NCBI GenBank assembly: GCA_903907555.1
Contig: CAIVOO010000087.1
Span: 1-23,799, forward strand
Reading direction: 5' to 3'
Length of the DNA: 23,799 nt
From: an uncultured archaeon
GTDB taxonomy: Archaea; Nanobdellota; Nanobdellia; Woesearchaeales; CAIVOO01
Part shown: in pieces, positions 1-10,594 of the stretch
How the letters are laid out: each line of letters opens with the position of its first letter
Position numbering within the stretch: position 1 is the stretch's first letter
Translations under genes and position numbers: made by a program
Notes under the pieces: model-generated
Seen by the model: only the letters and a program-made list of their open reading frames with translations
Told to the model about the DNA's origin: nothing
The model's database searches: none

Positions 1-1
1 C

Positions 2-1042
2 GTATCGCAACACTACACAAGCGGAACCCTATCATGCAGCAACCAATGCGAATTCAATTATGCAAACTGCCAGTCAGCTGTGGCATGCGATAATGACAAC
101 ATAGCAGAAGGAAGCGAGCAGTGCGACGGCACAGACTTGAAAGGAGCGACTTGCACATCATTGGGATACACTACCGGAACACCATCATGCACAAGCAACT
201 GTAAGATATCAACCTCTGGCTGTACTGGAAAAAAGAGCAGTGGAGGCGGTGGCGGTGGAGGAGGAGGCGGTAGCGGCGGAGCTCCATTCCTGTCAAACCC
301 ATCAGTATCGCCTTATGCAATAGTAAACGATGCGCTGTTCTCAGCATCATTGACTCCAGTCACAATACTAATGTACACTGGCTCGTCGCAGAAGTTCATA
401 GCAAACGGCGAGATACACAAGCTTGTGCTAAAGAGAGTAAGCGCAGATTACGCAGAGTTCGACATATTTACAAATGACACTCTCGACATATCATTCACAT
501 TAAATCTTAATGAAAGCAGGGAATTTGACTTGGATGAAAATGGATTCAAAGAATTAAAGCTTACATTAAGCGAACTTACATTCAACAAGGCAAAGGTTAC
601 ATTCGAAAGGCAGAATAATGGAATTACTGGGGCAGTTACAGAGACTCCCACAACAATAGAGCCTGTGCCTGTAGCTCCTGAAACAACAGGAGGGGCAGTA
701 ATACCAGAGCCAGAAGCAATTTCATATGAGGAGCAGCCAGCTCCATCTTCAGCATTCCCATGGACTTATGCAATTATAGGACTGACAGCTGTTGCACTGC
801 TTTTCGGAAGCGGGGCATTCGCGCTGAGGATGATTAACAAGAAGAAGCAGACAGCTGAGATTGCCCAGGAGAATGTGAACTATCTCAGCAATTATGTGCA
901 GGAAACCCTGAATTCAGGATTCACAAAAGAGCAGGTAAGGGAGACATTGCTGAATGCCGGATGGGACCAGCAGACTGTTGACTCTGAATTAAGCAGGTAT
1001 CCTGACAATCCGCAAATGGAAAATTATGGGCCACAGACATAA
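2..1042 (+). CDS. Cys-rich repeat cell-surface protein with membrane anchor (5' end outside window)
   Basis: The reading frame is open to the left edge, so the GTG at 80 is only an internal codon and the true start lies upstream. Visible order: the tail of one Cys-rich repeat (LSCSNQCEFNYANC), a second repeat (about 86-230) with the EGSEQCDGTDLKGATC...GYTTGTPSC pattern of Myxococcus-type Cys-rich repeats, a poly-Gly run (about 240-282), a beta-sandwich-like domain (about 290-640) with a DLDENG acidic loop, a Pro/Glu stalk, one membrane helix (about 755-830) ending in basic residues, and a helical cytoplasmic tail containing SGFTKEQVRETLLNAGWD. It is inferred to be a membrane protein with an outside N-terminus. 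Its end overlaps the next gene by 17 nt, so the two are probably co-transcribed and coupled. Function unknown; adhesion or cell-envelope structure are guesses. Confidence 0.85.
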   Translation, partial: VSQHYTSGTLSCSNQCEFNYANCQSAVACDNDNIAEGSEQCDGTDLKGATCTSLGYTTGTPSCTSNCKISTSGCTGKKSSGGGGGGGGGGSGGAPFLSNPSVSPYAIVNDALFSASLTPVTILMYTGSSQKFIANGEIHKLVLKRVSADYAEFDIFTNDTLDISFTLNLNESREFDLDENGFKELKLTLSELTFNKAKVTFERQNNGITGAVTETPTTIEPVPVAPETTGGAVIPEPEAISYEEQPAPSSAFPWTYAIIGLTAVALLFGSGAFALRMINKKKQTAEIAQENVNYLSNYVQETLNSGFTKEQVRETLLNAGWDQQTVDSELSRYPDNPQMENYGPQT

Positions 1043-4000
1043 AAAATGGGTGAGCAACTTTGTAATATTTATGATTGTGCTAATTGCATTCCTGGCAATC
1101 GCATCATTTTTCGTTCCTAATTCAATAACAGGAAAATCAATAATTGGCGAAGACAAGACAATAATTTCTGTGATTGATGATTTGGCTCAGCAGCCGAATG
1201 AAAGCACAGCTGTCAAGAATGAAACTGTCAAAGAGCCGCAAGTTTCGCCGGAAAAGAAGCCTGAACAAAAAATTGAAACCCAGGCATCAGGAAGAACTAA
1301 TGTTATCATACTACTAAAAGAGCCAAGCTCGCAGAATGTTGCAGAAAGGAAAAGCCTGATTAATGCAAATCAGCAGGCATTCCTGAATGCATTTCCAGGT
1401 TTTGTGGTGAAGTACAAGTACGGATATATCAGCGCGATTGCAGGAAGCGCGCTTAATGATGACTTGAGTGCGATAAGAAGCAATCGCCTTGTCCAGTCTG
1501 TGGTTTCTGATTCGAATGTTCTTACTGCATTGGCGCAGTCAGTTCCGATGACTAATGCTGCTGCATTGAAAGCAATTTCAGTGAATGGAGTTCCTGTCAC
1601 AGGAGCCGGAAGAAGCGTCTGCCTTGTAGATACAGGAATAGATTATAATCATCAGTACTTAGGAGATGCAGGTTCTGATATATGGATGTTTGATATGTCG
1701 AATATTTTTGAAGCTGTCAGCCTGGAATCAAATCATTCTTACAACCCTAACACCAATGAACAATACCCTTTAGCATTTAACACATTATCATCAGTATCAT
1801 TGCACTTCAGCAAAATAAACCTTGAGTCTGGAAGGGATTTCATATACATTCAGGATTTGTCAGGATACACTTATGACACAATCACCGGAGACAGGACAGA
1901 CTATTGGACAGCAGAAGTGCCTTCTGACAGTGTTGTTGTTAAATTTGTGACAGACGCGAGCAACCAGGAGTATGGTTTTGTATTGGATAATGCAACAAAT
2001 TTAAGGCCTACTCTGAATCAAAGCATACAAAATTCTCACATAATAATAGGGCCAAATCTCATATCAGGAGACAACAACAGCATTGATGACAATGGGCACG
2101 GAACAGCGATGGCTGGAATAATAGTTTCTAATCATACAACTTATCGCGGTGTTGCGCCTGACGCAAATGTCATAGGAGTAAAAGTTCTGGATTCGCAGGG
2201 AAGCTCCCCTATGAGCAGGGTTGCTGCAGGAATCGAGTGGTGCTTTGAGAACAAGGATGTGTATAATATTAGTGTAATAAGCTTGAACTTTGTGATTCCA
2301 GGAACAGTTTACGGAGGCCCGCAGAATCCATTAACCTGCCCGACAGACTTGTTCACAGGAATAGCTTTGGCATCAACAAGTTATAACATTCCAATAGTCG
2401 CGCCTTCAGGAAATGGAGGATTTTTCACAGGCATAGCAGACCCCGCCTGCCAGCCAGGCATAATATCTGTAGGCGCAATCACAAAAGCAGGAGACGTATG
2501 GGGCTCCACTAATGTTGGCAATGATTTGGATGTGCTTGCTCCAGGAGTTGGCATAACAACCACAGAGATGGGAACTGACAGCTTCGCATCTGTCGACGGA
2601 ACTTCAATAGCAGCAGCGCACGTAGCTGGAGTTATTGCATTGATACAGCAGTATGGAATGCTTTACCAAGGCTCAATATTTACAGTAGAACAGATTCATA
2701 ATGCAATCAGGAATGGTGGGATAAAGATTAATTACAATAGCAATGGCGTTAATATTAATATAACAAAGCTTGACGCCCTTATGGCTGCTGATGGAGTAAA
2801 TCCTTTGTTGATAAATTCTTATGACATTGCAACAGATTTCAGCACTTACAGCAAGTCAGGCTTGCAGAATCTTGCTGGCGTAAGGATTGGAAAGACTGGC
2901 TATGGACTAATAGAATTTAGCCAGCCGGTTGATATTGCGGGAGTTGACATTGACAAGGCTGTTGAAATATCTTTCAACAAGATTTATGTCAATACAACAC
3001 AAGCCACTGGATTGAACAAGCAGGCTTCTATCACATTTTATTATGATTATATCAATACTACAAATTTCTTTGGGGTTTTCCATGTTACTGTTGAACCCAT
3101 AATACTTAAGGATGGTTCACTATGCCAAGGCTGTGCCAGGACAGGATTTGTTGCTGATGCATCTGCAACATACTCTGTTCCGCAGTTCAGCAGCTACACA
3201 ACAGAGCCGAATGCAAAGCTTTCAGTTTATGACGAACATGATTTGGACAACACAACAGATCTCTACCCTGGGCAGCAGATAAAATTCTATGCAGATTATA
3301 GGACACAAGTTGCCAATATTCCAATAAGTGATGCTCCGCTTTATGAAGGACTTTGCGGGATATCATTTTCCGACGAGCATCCATCCATAATTCATAATAT
3401 GGATTATAACACATCCTCGCAGCTTTGGGAATACAATAGATCTTTCTTTTACCCTTCATTCTACTATTCAGTAAATTATACAACATATTGTAAGTCCCAA
3501 GATTATGAATCATTATTATCATACAACAATATTTCGCAGCAATGGGAATGCATGAATCTTACAAAGATGGAAAAATATCTTGGATTCGTGCCTGAAATGG
3601 AAATGGATTCCAGCTTTAAGGTTTGCCCGGATGTTTATTACATACAAAACCTTAAACTGATGAATAGTTCAGGGAGTTATGATTGTGCAGATGTAAATTC
3701 ATCTCTATTTAAAATTTCAAAAGATGACATAACAATAGATGGGCAGGGCGCAAGGATAATTGGAAATTTCGGGTGCGATGCTGTGCAGGTTCCTGGCACT
3801 ACGCATTGGACTATAAAGAATATTTCTTTATCAGGATTTGAAAACGGGATTTTAATTACTGAGGAGCCGTTAGGACATCCTGCCAAGGATTATGTAATAT
3901 CTGATGTAAATCTTTCTTTCATGAGCGCAGGGATAAAGAGCAAGTCAAAATCTTCAAGTACAAATAATTTGATAAAAAATGTAATGATAAGGGAAAGCAT

Positions 4001-7000
4001 TATGGGAATGCAGCTTCTTAATACAAGATATAGCCAGATATTGAGCTCTTCGATAGCTGTTTCAGGTGTGGGCATAAATATGATTGGAGCGAATGGTTCT
4101 GCGCTATCAAGAGGCATGATAATATCTGGGAATAATATATCTCATGCAGGAGCTGGCATGACTCTTGCATGCTTTGATTGCACTATAACAGATAATATTT
4201 TCAATAAGAATGGTGTTGGACTGTTTATGGATTTATCTAATTTCACATTATTTAGTCAAAATTTTACTCCAAGCATGATATACCATAACAACTTCACAGA
4301 AAGCTTGACTTATAATGTCGTAGACAATACTCCTGGAAACAATTACAGCATTAATATTAACGGAAAATGGCAGGGAAACTCATGGGATGATGTATGGACG
4401 AAGCCATTAAAGATTTATGACGGAGATTATGATAGCTGGGGTGATGAAGGCATTTATTATAATGGACAGCTTGACCCGCCATTCATCAGCGAGGATTATC
4501 CTTACAATGAGGCCAATGGAGGGCTTGTGTCAGGTAACATTACTGACTGGGGCCCAGCAACTCCATTCAATATTCATAACATGTTCCAAGGCCCTTGCGT
4601 AGATCCTTTGAGAAGCAATGAAAGCTGGATAACAAGGCCTTATAACGATTCTGATGCGATAGTAATCACTGAAGATACAAAACTATGCAAAGGGGTGTAT
4701 TTCCTTGATGTTTTTACTACATGGAATGGCACAAATTACACAACTAATGAAACAGGTGTTAAAGGAGCAATATATCTTGCTAACAATAACATAACCTTGG
4801 ACTGCAATAATGCAGTGCTTATCGGAGTCAAAAACAGCAGTTTTTTCAACGACTTTTTAGGGAATATTTCTGATTTTGATTTTGATGTAATATTCAACGA
4901 ATCTCGCATTAATACCACTGGCATATACATTATGCCTGGGCGAGACAGAGTAACAGTAAAAAATTGTATCTTAATAAATTTTGAAAAAGGCATGGACTTA
5001 TTCAAAGTTGAAGACAGTATATTCGAGAACAATTTATTATTTGGGGTTATGTACGGATATAACCTTATTAACTCATCATCAAACATAATAAACAAGTCAT
5101 TGATATTTAAGGGAAAGAACTACTCAATATATTCTCAAGGTTCACAAAATAATTTCTTTGACCACTTATTTGCGTCAAACATACTATTTAATGACAGTTC
5201 TAACAGAAATACGATAACAGGAAGCATAATACTCGGACCTTCCGGAGACAATAATTGTTCAATCAATATATCACACAGCAGCATTAATGTAATTTATAGG
5301 AATTTTTTCTGGCCGCCAGATAATGGATATTCTGTCTGTATTGATGATCCTAACAATAATAATAGATTATATCGACAGAATCCTCAGACACTAAGAAATG
5401 AGGGAAACCTGTGGCTTCACATATTCGGCGGACATCCATTGAACATTTTCGACTTAGATAATGATGGTTATGGAGATTCTGGACCAGATTATCCATATAA
5501 TGTTTCATTATTTGGGGGGATAAATGATACTGCGCCGATTGTCTCAAAGGGAATAAGATGTGTAGTGCCAGTAAATAATTATGCTATTTCCCACGATACT
5601 GTGCTATGCAGCAACAGATACCAAGATGCCTTGAATGCTGTTATGAACCTTTATCCAGACCTTGAATTCCCGAAATTCTTCATAGATTTCCTTGAGGACG
5701 CTCCGATAAACATAACAGTCAATCTTACTCCAGTGGGAATTTATCATCATACTTTGAATTTGTCTGCACTAAATTACCTTAATCTTGATGATTTATATTC
5801 AATAAAATCATCTAATTTGGAAATAGATGATTTATTGAACATGATAAAGAAAAATGTTTCAGGGCTTATTTCTAAAGATTTATTCCATACATATACATGC
5901 GATGAAAATAATTCGTTCTGCGATCCAGAAGAAAATGGATTGCTGATAATGAGCAATAATAGTAAGGTCTTGGATTGCAACGGGACGATATTGAAAGGAA
6001 ACACTTCAGGAATTGCAATAAACATGACAGGCAATGCGACGACTTTAAAGAACTGCGATTTGAGAGACTGGAGTATTGGAGTTCTGGATACTGCAGATAA
6101 AAACAGAATTTTTAATAATTCATTAATAAATGATAGTGTTGGATTAAAATTAATGGGATTGGGCTTGTCAATTAATCTGATGGAGAATAATTTTACAGAC
6201 AATGATTATGGATTCCATTGGATTGCTTCATCAACACCTTTTAATAGATTCTTTGGGAATCGCTTTGTATATCATCCAGACATTATTATCCCAACAAGCC
6301 TTGCTATAAAGGCTACAATTATTTTAGGAGATATCAACCAGTCTTATTGGAGCGATTTGTATTCGAAAGGGCTGCAGATATTGGACAGGAACCACGACGG
6401 TTATGGAGATGCAGGATTGCAATATCCATACAATCAGACAAACGGCGGGCTGGTTGACAATGTTGAAGATTATCTCCCAATAATTGTAGACTCTGACAAT
6501 GATACAGTGTACGATAAACTGGACTGCGCCCCTAATGACCCGCACAGGACAACATTCATTCCTTATTATATACCCCCAGAAAATTATTCGATAGAATTCT
6601 GCAACATAACAGGGGATCCAGTTGACGGATTATTCCGCGATTTGGAAGGCAATGGAGCACTGCCTGTAAGCAACAACTCTGTAATCAACTGCAATGGATT
6701 TGAATTTGAAGGTGATGGTTCAGGAACAGGATTGAAAATAGAGAACAAGAAGAATGTGACGATTAAGAACTGCGACTTTTATAATTATGCTAATTTATTG
6801 GTTATAAATAACAGCCATGATATAATAATAGACCCATCAAACTTTCAAGGTACAGGTGTTGAGAACAATAAAATAGAAAATTCAAACAACATAGTTTTTG
6901 ATGATGTATCTTTCAGCAGCTTTAATATTGCGCTTAAGTTGGTGAATGTTTCAAATGCTACAATAAATCGTTCGCTTTTCATGGATAACTATGCTGGAAT

Positions 7001-10000
7001 AATGGCGCCTATGACAGACTTTTCAGATTTATCAAAGAACATAAATATTACAAACAGCTGGTTTGAATTAAACAACATTAGCATATATTGTGTTGGCTTC
7101 TCATTGATTATTGAGGGAAATACAATATCCCCTGGCGGTTTTGGTCCTTGGGAAGACACTTCAGGAGTTTTTAGCAGGGTTTTCCCATATTTTGATGCTG
7201 CCAACTTCACAAACACTACAGGGATAGCAGTCCTGTCTGCAGACGACACTACAAGGATAGTATCGAATAATATTGGTTATATGTATACTGGAATCATGGC
7301 AATAGGTGTTACAAACATTACAAGTGTTCCTCTGAAATCAATCAGTGTATCAAATAATAATATAGTCAACTCCACCAATGGAATAGCTGTAATACATGCT
7401 AATGTATCAGGCAACAAATTAATTAACATGAATGAAACAGCGATATTTGCAAAGAATGTGATAACTATTTATTTTCCTCTTGATGGAACATCAGTTATTG
7501 ATAATAACAACATAACAAATTCTGCTTTTGGAATCACGATCAACAACTCTAACGGCAGTTTCTCTATCTCGCGCAACATTTTGACAAATGTAACGAACAC
7601 ATCAATATTGAGCAGTAACAGATCGCAGATTTTCAACAACACTATACGCAATTCTGATGATGCGGATAATGATGGGATAATATTGGTGTTTGGCGATAAT
7701 AATATTATAACTGGAAATAATATGATAGACAATAACGGCACTAACAGTTCTGGCTCGGCAAAGGGAACAACGGCGATAACAGCCAGTGGAGGAAGCGACA
7801 ATATAATTGAATATAATTTAATAAGAAATCTATCTGGAAATGGGGACGGCCCAACAATTGCAATCAGCGCAAAACATTCGCATAATAACAAATTCCATGG
7901 CAATACAATCATAAACACATCAGGAATCATAGCAGCAATATGTTTAGGAACAGAAAATTCAACAAACATCACTTTCTTAGAAAATTCTTGCTTAGATACT
8001 GGCTTAATAGGACTTTCTGCAGCGTTATATTCTTATAATTCCAAGAACATCAGCTCCATAAGCGATGACTTGCTTTCAGTAGATAATTACTCATTCGTTA
8101 TAATAAATTCATCTGTAATGGGGCTGAATGCAACATTCAACAAATCAAAAGTTTATGTTGATGACAATTCAAGTCTTACAATAAAATGGTTTGCCGACGT
8201 CAATGTCACAAACATGTCAGGGGTTCCATTAAGAAGGGCAAGGGTTGCTGTATTCAATGGAACAAATGACAGAATTGAGAAGCAGTACACCCCAGCAAAC
8301 GGAGTTTTAAGTTTCAATATCACAGAATATAGACAAAACGGCACTGGGAAATATTACGAAACCAATCACACGATAAACGCTTCCAAGTGGGGAGCCAAGA
8401 ATACGACAGTATTCAACATGTCTGAAATCATGTTCGGAAATTCTGACGAGAGAAACCGCTCTGCAAGGATATATTACAACATCAAGCTTGATGCTGTGCC
8501 GTATCCTTGCGTAAATCTCTCGAATGATTCGACTTGGTACGGGGTTTCAGAATATAATGGCAATCTAATGCTGGATGATGATGACGTAATCCTCTGCAAT
8601 GATACGTACTATTGGAACACAACAGGCGAGATGATAACATTCGACAATCCAGACTGGGGGATAGAATTAGACTGCAACGGCTCAACAATAATAGGAAACG
8701 GCTCTGGAACAGCGATTTACAGTAATTATCCTGAGAACAAGATATTATATTGCAGCTTATCTAATTTTACTAAAGGGATAGTTCTTGATAATAATTCATA
8801 TTATGGCGAAGTAAGGTATAATTTATTAAATTTTATGGAATACGGAATTTATGATAATCATTCAGTAAGAGCACCAGCAAGTTATCGCAACTTCATCTAT
8901 TATAATAAATTTAATAATTCTTATTTCGGAATAGCTTTATTAAATAGTTCTGACGGCATTGATGGCAATTTTTTCTACAATATTTCCAATACTTCAATAA
9001 AAATAATTGGAAATAATTCTGAAATTGCAGATAATGAGATGGTTGATTCTTCAGATGCTGATAATGATGGCGTTATTTATGTTGAAGGAAACAATAATGA
9101 GTTTACATATAATAGAATAAGAAATATTGACGGATTTTATATGGTGTTCTTGTACTATTCAAACAACTCAATGTTTACTAACAACATATTTGAGAATGTA
9201 ACTGGAATGATAAGTTCTAAAATAGTGGCTATGCAACATTCATCAAATAATACCTTCGTAAATGATAGGATAAATGATAATGATAACTTTAACTATGAGC
9301 TTAATTTAGATTCATTAAATAACACAGTTATTAACGTTTCTTTTAATAAATCACAGATAAATGTTGTTGATTCAAATTCATTCTTATTCGTAAAGTGGTT
9401 CCTCGACGTCAAGACTGTTGAGTATCCGTCTTTGAATTTGTTGCAGAATGTTTCAGTGAATGCAACAAATGTTTCAGGGGCATCTGCATTCAGCAAATTA
9501 ACAAATTCTAATGGTGATATAGAAAGGCAGAATGTCACAGAATTCATTGCAGTAAATCCTCTCGGAATTACAATATACGAATATCAGACCAACTACACAA
9601 TCAACGCATCAAAAACAGGATATGTCTACATACAGAAATCACTCAACCTGACAAACAGCACAGAGATTGTCATGAGAATGCCTACAAGCCATAACGTTGT
9701 CGTTTCACAAGTTAAAGTTACGAAAACAACAGCAAACATAAGCGCTGCAACAACGCTCGAAGACAACATGACTCTGAATTACGGTAAAACATCAGCTTTA
9801 GGAAACATTTCGACATACGCAGGGTATGATTACAATTACACATTCAATATAACAGGGCTTACGGAAGGGACAAAGTATTATTACAACATAACTGCCTGTG
9901 ATGTTTTAGGCAGATGCACAAGTACACAGAACTCCTTCATCACAGACAAAACTGTTTCAACAAGTGGAACAAGCCATGGTGGTGGTGGCGGAGGTGGAGC

Positions 10001-10565
10001 AGCGTACATAGCGCCTAACTGCACATCTACCTGCGATGCATGGAGCGCCTGCATAAATAACAAGCAGACCAGAACATGCCACTATGCAGGATTAAACTGT
10101 AAGCAGTATGATGAAATTGAAGATCAGGACTGCGCTATAGTTGAGAAGAAGCCAAATGTGTTGCCGCCGCAGCCGATTGTAACTCCAGAACTGCCTTCAG
10201 TAATCCCAATTGCTCATCCAGTTGTTGAGCAGCCAACGCAAGAGGTTAAGAAGCCATTCTCATGGACAGCAATGCTTTCAATAATTTTTGGAGTGCTTTT
10301 GTTGGGGCTGCTCGGAACATTAGGATTTGCCAGATATAAGCAAAAGAAAGAACAGCAGCCCTTGCAGCAAATTCAAAGACAGCAGACTATGGAATCTCTC
10401 ACAAAAACTTGTGATGGCAAGACTGACCTGAAAGATTATGTCGATTGCGTTGAGAAGATGGGCTATCCAGACGACGCGATAAAGAGAAAGCTTGTCCAGA
10501 GAGACTGGGATGCTGACACAATAGTCAGGATAATGGATGAAGTAAAAAGGAATAAGCCGCAGTAA
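1026..10565 (+). CDS. Giant surface protein: subtilisin-like protease head on a beta-helix stalk, C-terminal membrane anchor
   Basis: 3179 residues. Order: signal/anchor helix (11-31); inhibitor-I9-like propeptide (about 91-170); S8 subtilase domain (about 190-590) with Asp202 (VDTG), His358 (DNGHGT), oxyanion Asn463 and Ser527 (GTSIAAAHVAG), all present; a CUB-like insertion between Asp and His; beta domains (about 600-860); many right-handed parallel beta-helix modules (about 870-2880) recognisable by recurring DCNG..I.G..SGT and NN.I..N patterns; Ca-loop-like repeats ending in YPYN near 4418, 5445 and 6378; a TSP3-like DSDND element near 6490; two beta domains (near 8180 and 9395); FnIII-like (about 2886-2963); poly-Gly (near 9978); a TSP1-like Cys cluster (10018-10130); membrane helix (about 3079-3102); UBA-like tail. 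Asn-X-Ser/Thr sequons are very dense, implying heavy N-glycosylation. Probably an exposed protease/adhesin; the substrate is unknown. Confidence 0.9.
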   Translation: MGHRHKKWVSNFVIFMIVLIAFLAIASFFVPNSITGKSIIGEDKTIISVIDDLAQQPNESTAVKNETVKEPQVSPEKKPEQKIETQASGRTNVIILLKEPSSQNVAERKSLINANQQAFLNAFPGFVVKYKYGYISAIAGSALNDDLSAIRSNRLVQSVVSDSNVLTALAQSVPMTNAAALKAISVNGVPVTGAGRSVCLVDTGIDYNHQYLGDAGSDIWMFDMSNIFEAVSLESNHSYNPNTNEQYPLAFNTLSSVSLHFSKINLESGRDFIYIQDLSGYTYDTITGDRTDYWTAEVPSDSVVVKFVTDASNQEYGFVLDNATNLRPTLNQSIQNSHIIIGPNLISGDNNSIDDNGHGTAMAGIIVSNHTTYRGVAPDANVIGVKVLDSQGSSPMSRVAAGIEWCFENKDVYNISVISLNFVIPGTVYGGPQNPLTCPTDLFTGIALASTSYNIPIVAPSGNGGFFTGIADPACQPGIISVGAITKAGDVWGSTNVGNDLDVLAPGVGITTTEMGTDSFASVDGTSIAAAHVAGVIALIQQYGMLYQGSIFTVEQIHNAIRNGGIKINYNSNGVNINITKLDALMAADGVNPLLINSYDIATDFSTYSKSGLQNLAGVRIGKTGYGLIEFSQPVDIAGVDIDKAVEISFNKIYVNTTQATGLNKQASITFYYDYINTTNFFGVFHVTVEPIILKDGSLCQGCARTGFVADASATYSVPQFSSYTTEPNAKLSVYDEHDLDNTTDLYPGQQIKFYADYRTQVANIPISDAPLYEGLCGISFSDEHPSIIHNMDYNTSSQLWEYNRSFFYPSFYYSVNYTTYCKSQDYESLLSYNNISQQWECMNLTKMEKYLGFVPEMEMDSSFKVCPDVYYIQNLKLMNSSGSYDCADVNSSLFKISKDDITIDGQGARIIGNFGCDAVQVPGTTHWTIKNISLSGFENGILITEEPLGHPAKDYVISDVNLSFMSAGIKSKSKSSSTNNLIKNVMIRESIMGMQLLNTRYSQILSSSIAVSGVGINMIGANGSALSRGMIISGNNISHAGAGMTLACFDCTITDNIFNKNGVGLFMDLSNFTLFSQNFTPSMIYHNNFTESLTYNVVDNTPGNNYSININGKWQGNSWDDVWTKPLKIYDGDYDSWGDEGIYYNGQLDPPFISEDYPYNEANGGLVSGNITDWGPATPFNIHNMFQGPCVDPLRSNESWITRPYNDSDAIVITEDTKLCKGVYFLDVFTTWNGTNYTTNETGVKGAIYLANNNITLDCNNAVLIGVKNSSFFNDFLGNISDFDFDVIFNESRINTTGIYIMPGRDRVTVKNCILINFEKGMDLFKVEDSIFENNLLFGVMYGYNLINSSSNIINKSLIFKGKNYSIYSQGSQNNFFDHLFASNILFNDSSNRNTITGSIILGPSGDNNCSINISHSSINVIYRNFFWPPDNGYSVCIDDPNNNNRLYRQNPQTLRNEGNLWLHIFGGHPLNIFDLDNDGYGDSGPDYPYNVSLFGGINDTAPIVSKGIRCVVPVNNYAISHDTVLCSNRYQDALNAVMNLYPDLEFPKFFIDFLEDAPINITVNLTPVGIYHHTLNLSALNYLNLDDLYSIKSSNLEIDDLLNMIKKNVSGLISKDLFHTYTCDENNSFCDPEENGLLIMSNNSKVLDCNGTILKGNTSGIAINMTGNATTLKNCDLRDWSIGVLDTADKNRIFNNSLINDSVGLKLMGLGLSINLMENNFTDNDYGFHWIASSTPFNRFFGNRFVYHPDIIIPTSLAIKATIILGDINQSYWSDLYSKGLQILDRNHDGYGDAGLQYPYNQTNGGLVDNVEDYLPIIVDSDNDTVYDKLDCAPNDPHRTTFIPYYIPPENYSIEFCNITGDPVDGLFRDLEGNGALPVSNNSVINCNGFEFEGDGSGTGLKIENKKNVTIKNCDFYNYANLLVINNSHDIIIDPSNFQGTGVENNKIENSNNIVFDDVSFSSFNIALKLVNVSNATINRSLFMDNYAGIMAPMTDFSDLSKNINITNSWFELNNISIYCVGFSLIIEGNTISPGGFGPWEDTSGVFSRVFPYFDAANFTNTTGIAVLSADDTTRIVSNNIGYMYTGIMAIGVTNITSVPLKSISVSNNNIVNSTNGIAVIHANVSGNKLINMNETAIFAKNVITIYFPLDGTSVIDNNNITNSAFGITINNSNGSFSISRNILTNVTNTSILSSNRSQIFNNTIRNSDDADNDGIILVFGDNNIITGNNMIDNNGTNSSGSAKGTTAITASGGSDNIIEYNLIRNLSGNGDGPTIAISAKHSHNNKFHGNTIINTSGIIAAICLGTENSTNITFLENSCLDTGLIGLSAALYSYNSKNISSISDDLLSVDNYSFVIINSSVMGLNATFNKSKVYVDDNSSLTIKWFADVNVTNMSGVPLRRARVAVFNGTNDRIEKQYTPANGVLSFNITEYRQNGTGKYYETNHTINASKWGAKNTTVFNMSEIMFGNSDERNRSARIYYNIKLDAVPYPCVNLSNDSTWYGVSEYNGNLMLDDDDVILCNDTYYWNTTGEMITFDNPDWGIELDCNGSTIIGNGSGTAIYSNYPENKILYCSLSNFTKGIVLDNNSYYGEVRYNLLNFMEYGIYDNHSVRAPASYRNFIYYNKFNNSYFGIALLNSSDGIDGNFFYNISNTSIKIIGNNSEIADNEMVDSSDADNDGVIYVEGNNNEFTYNRIRNIDGFYMVFLYYSNNSMFTNNIFENVTGMISSKIVAMQHSSNNTFVNDRINDNDNFNYELNLDSLNNTVINVSFNKSQINVVDSNSFLFVKWFLDVKTVEYPSLNLLQNVSVNATNVSGASAFSKLTNSNGDIERQNVTEFIAVNPLGITIYEYQTNYTINASKTGYVYIQKSLNLTNSTEIVMRMPTSHNVVVSQVKVTKTTANISAATTLEDNMTLNYGKTSALGNISTYAGYDYNYTFNITGLTEGTKYYYNITACDVLGRCTSTQNSFITDKTVSTSGTSHGGGGGGGAAYIAPNCTSTCDAWSACINNKQTRTCHYAGLNCKQYDEIEDQDCAIVEKKPNVLPPQPIVTPELPSVIPIAHPVVEQPTQEVKKPFSWTAMLSIIFGVLLLGLLGTLGFARYKQKKEQQPLQQIQRQQTMESLTKTCDGKTDLKDYVDCVEKMGYPDDAIKRKLVQRDWDADTIVRIMDEVKRNKPQ

Positions 10566-10570
10566 TTCTA

Positions 10571-10580
10571 AAATAAAAAA
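10571..10580 (-). terminator. T-rich terminator after tRNA-Cys
   Basis: On the minus strand the tRNA 3' end is followed directly by TTTTTTATTT. Oligo-T runs are the usual archaeal termination signal. No CCA is encoded, so CCA must be added after transcription. Confidence 0.55.
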
Positions 10581-10594
10581 AGCGAGGAGGGGGA

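Noticed and set aside
80..82. GTG at 80 as the start of the first gene
   Set aside because: The frame stays open to the left edge with in-family Cys-rich sequence upstream, so the gene begins outside the window.
7469..7972. Long minus-strand open frame inside the giant gene
   Set aside because: It is a hydrophobic mirror of the Asn- and Ile-rich beta-helix codons with no promoter or SD; similar shadows occur along the whole gene.
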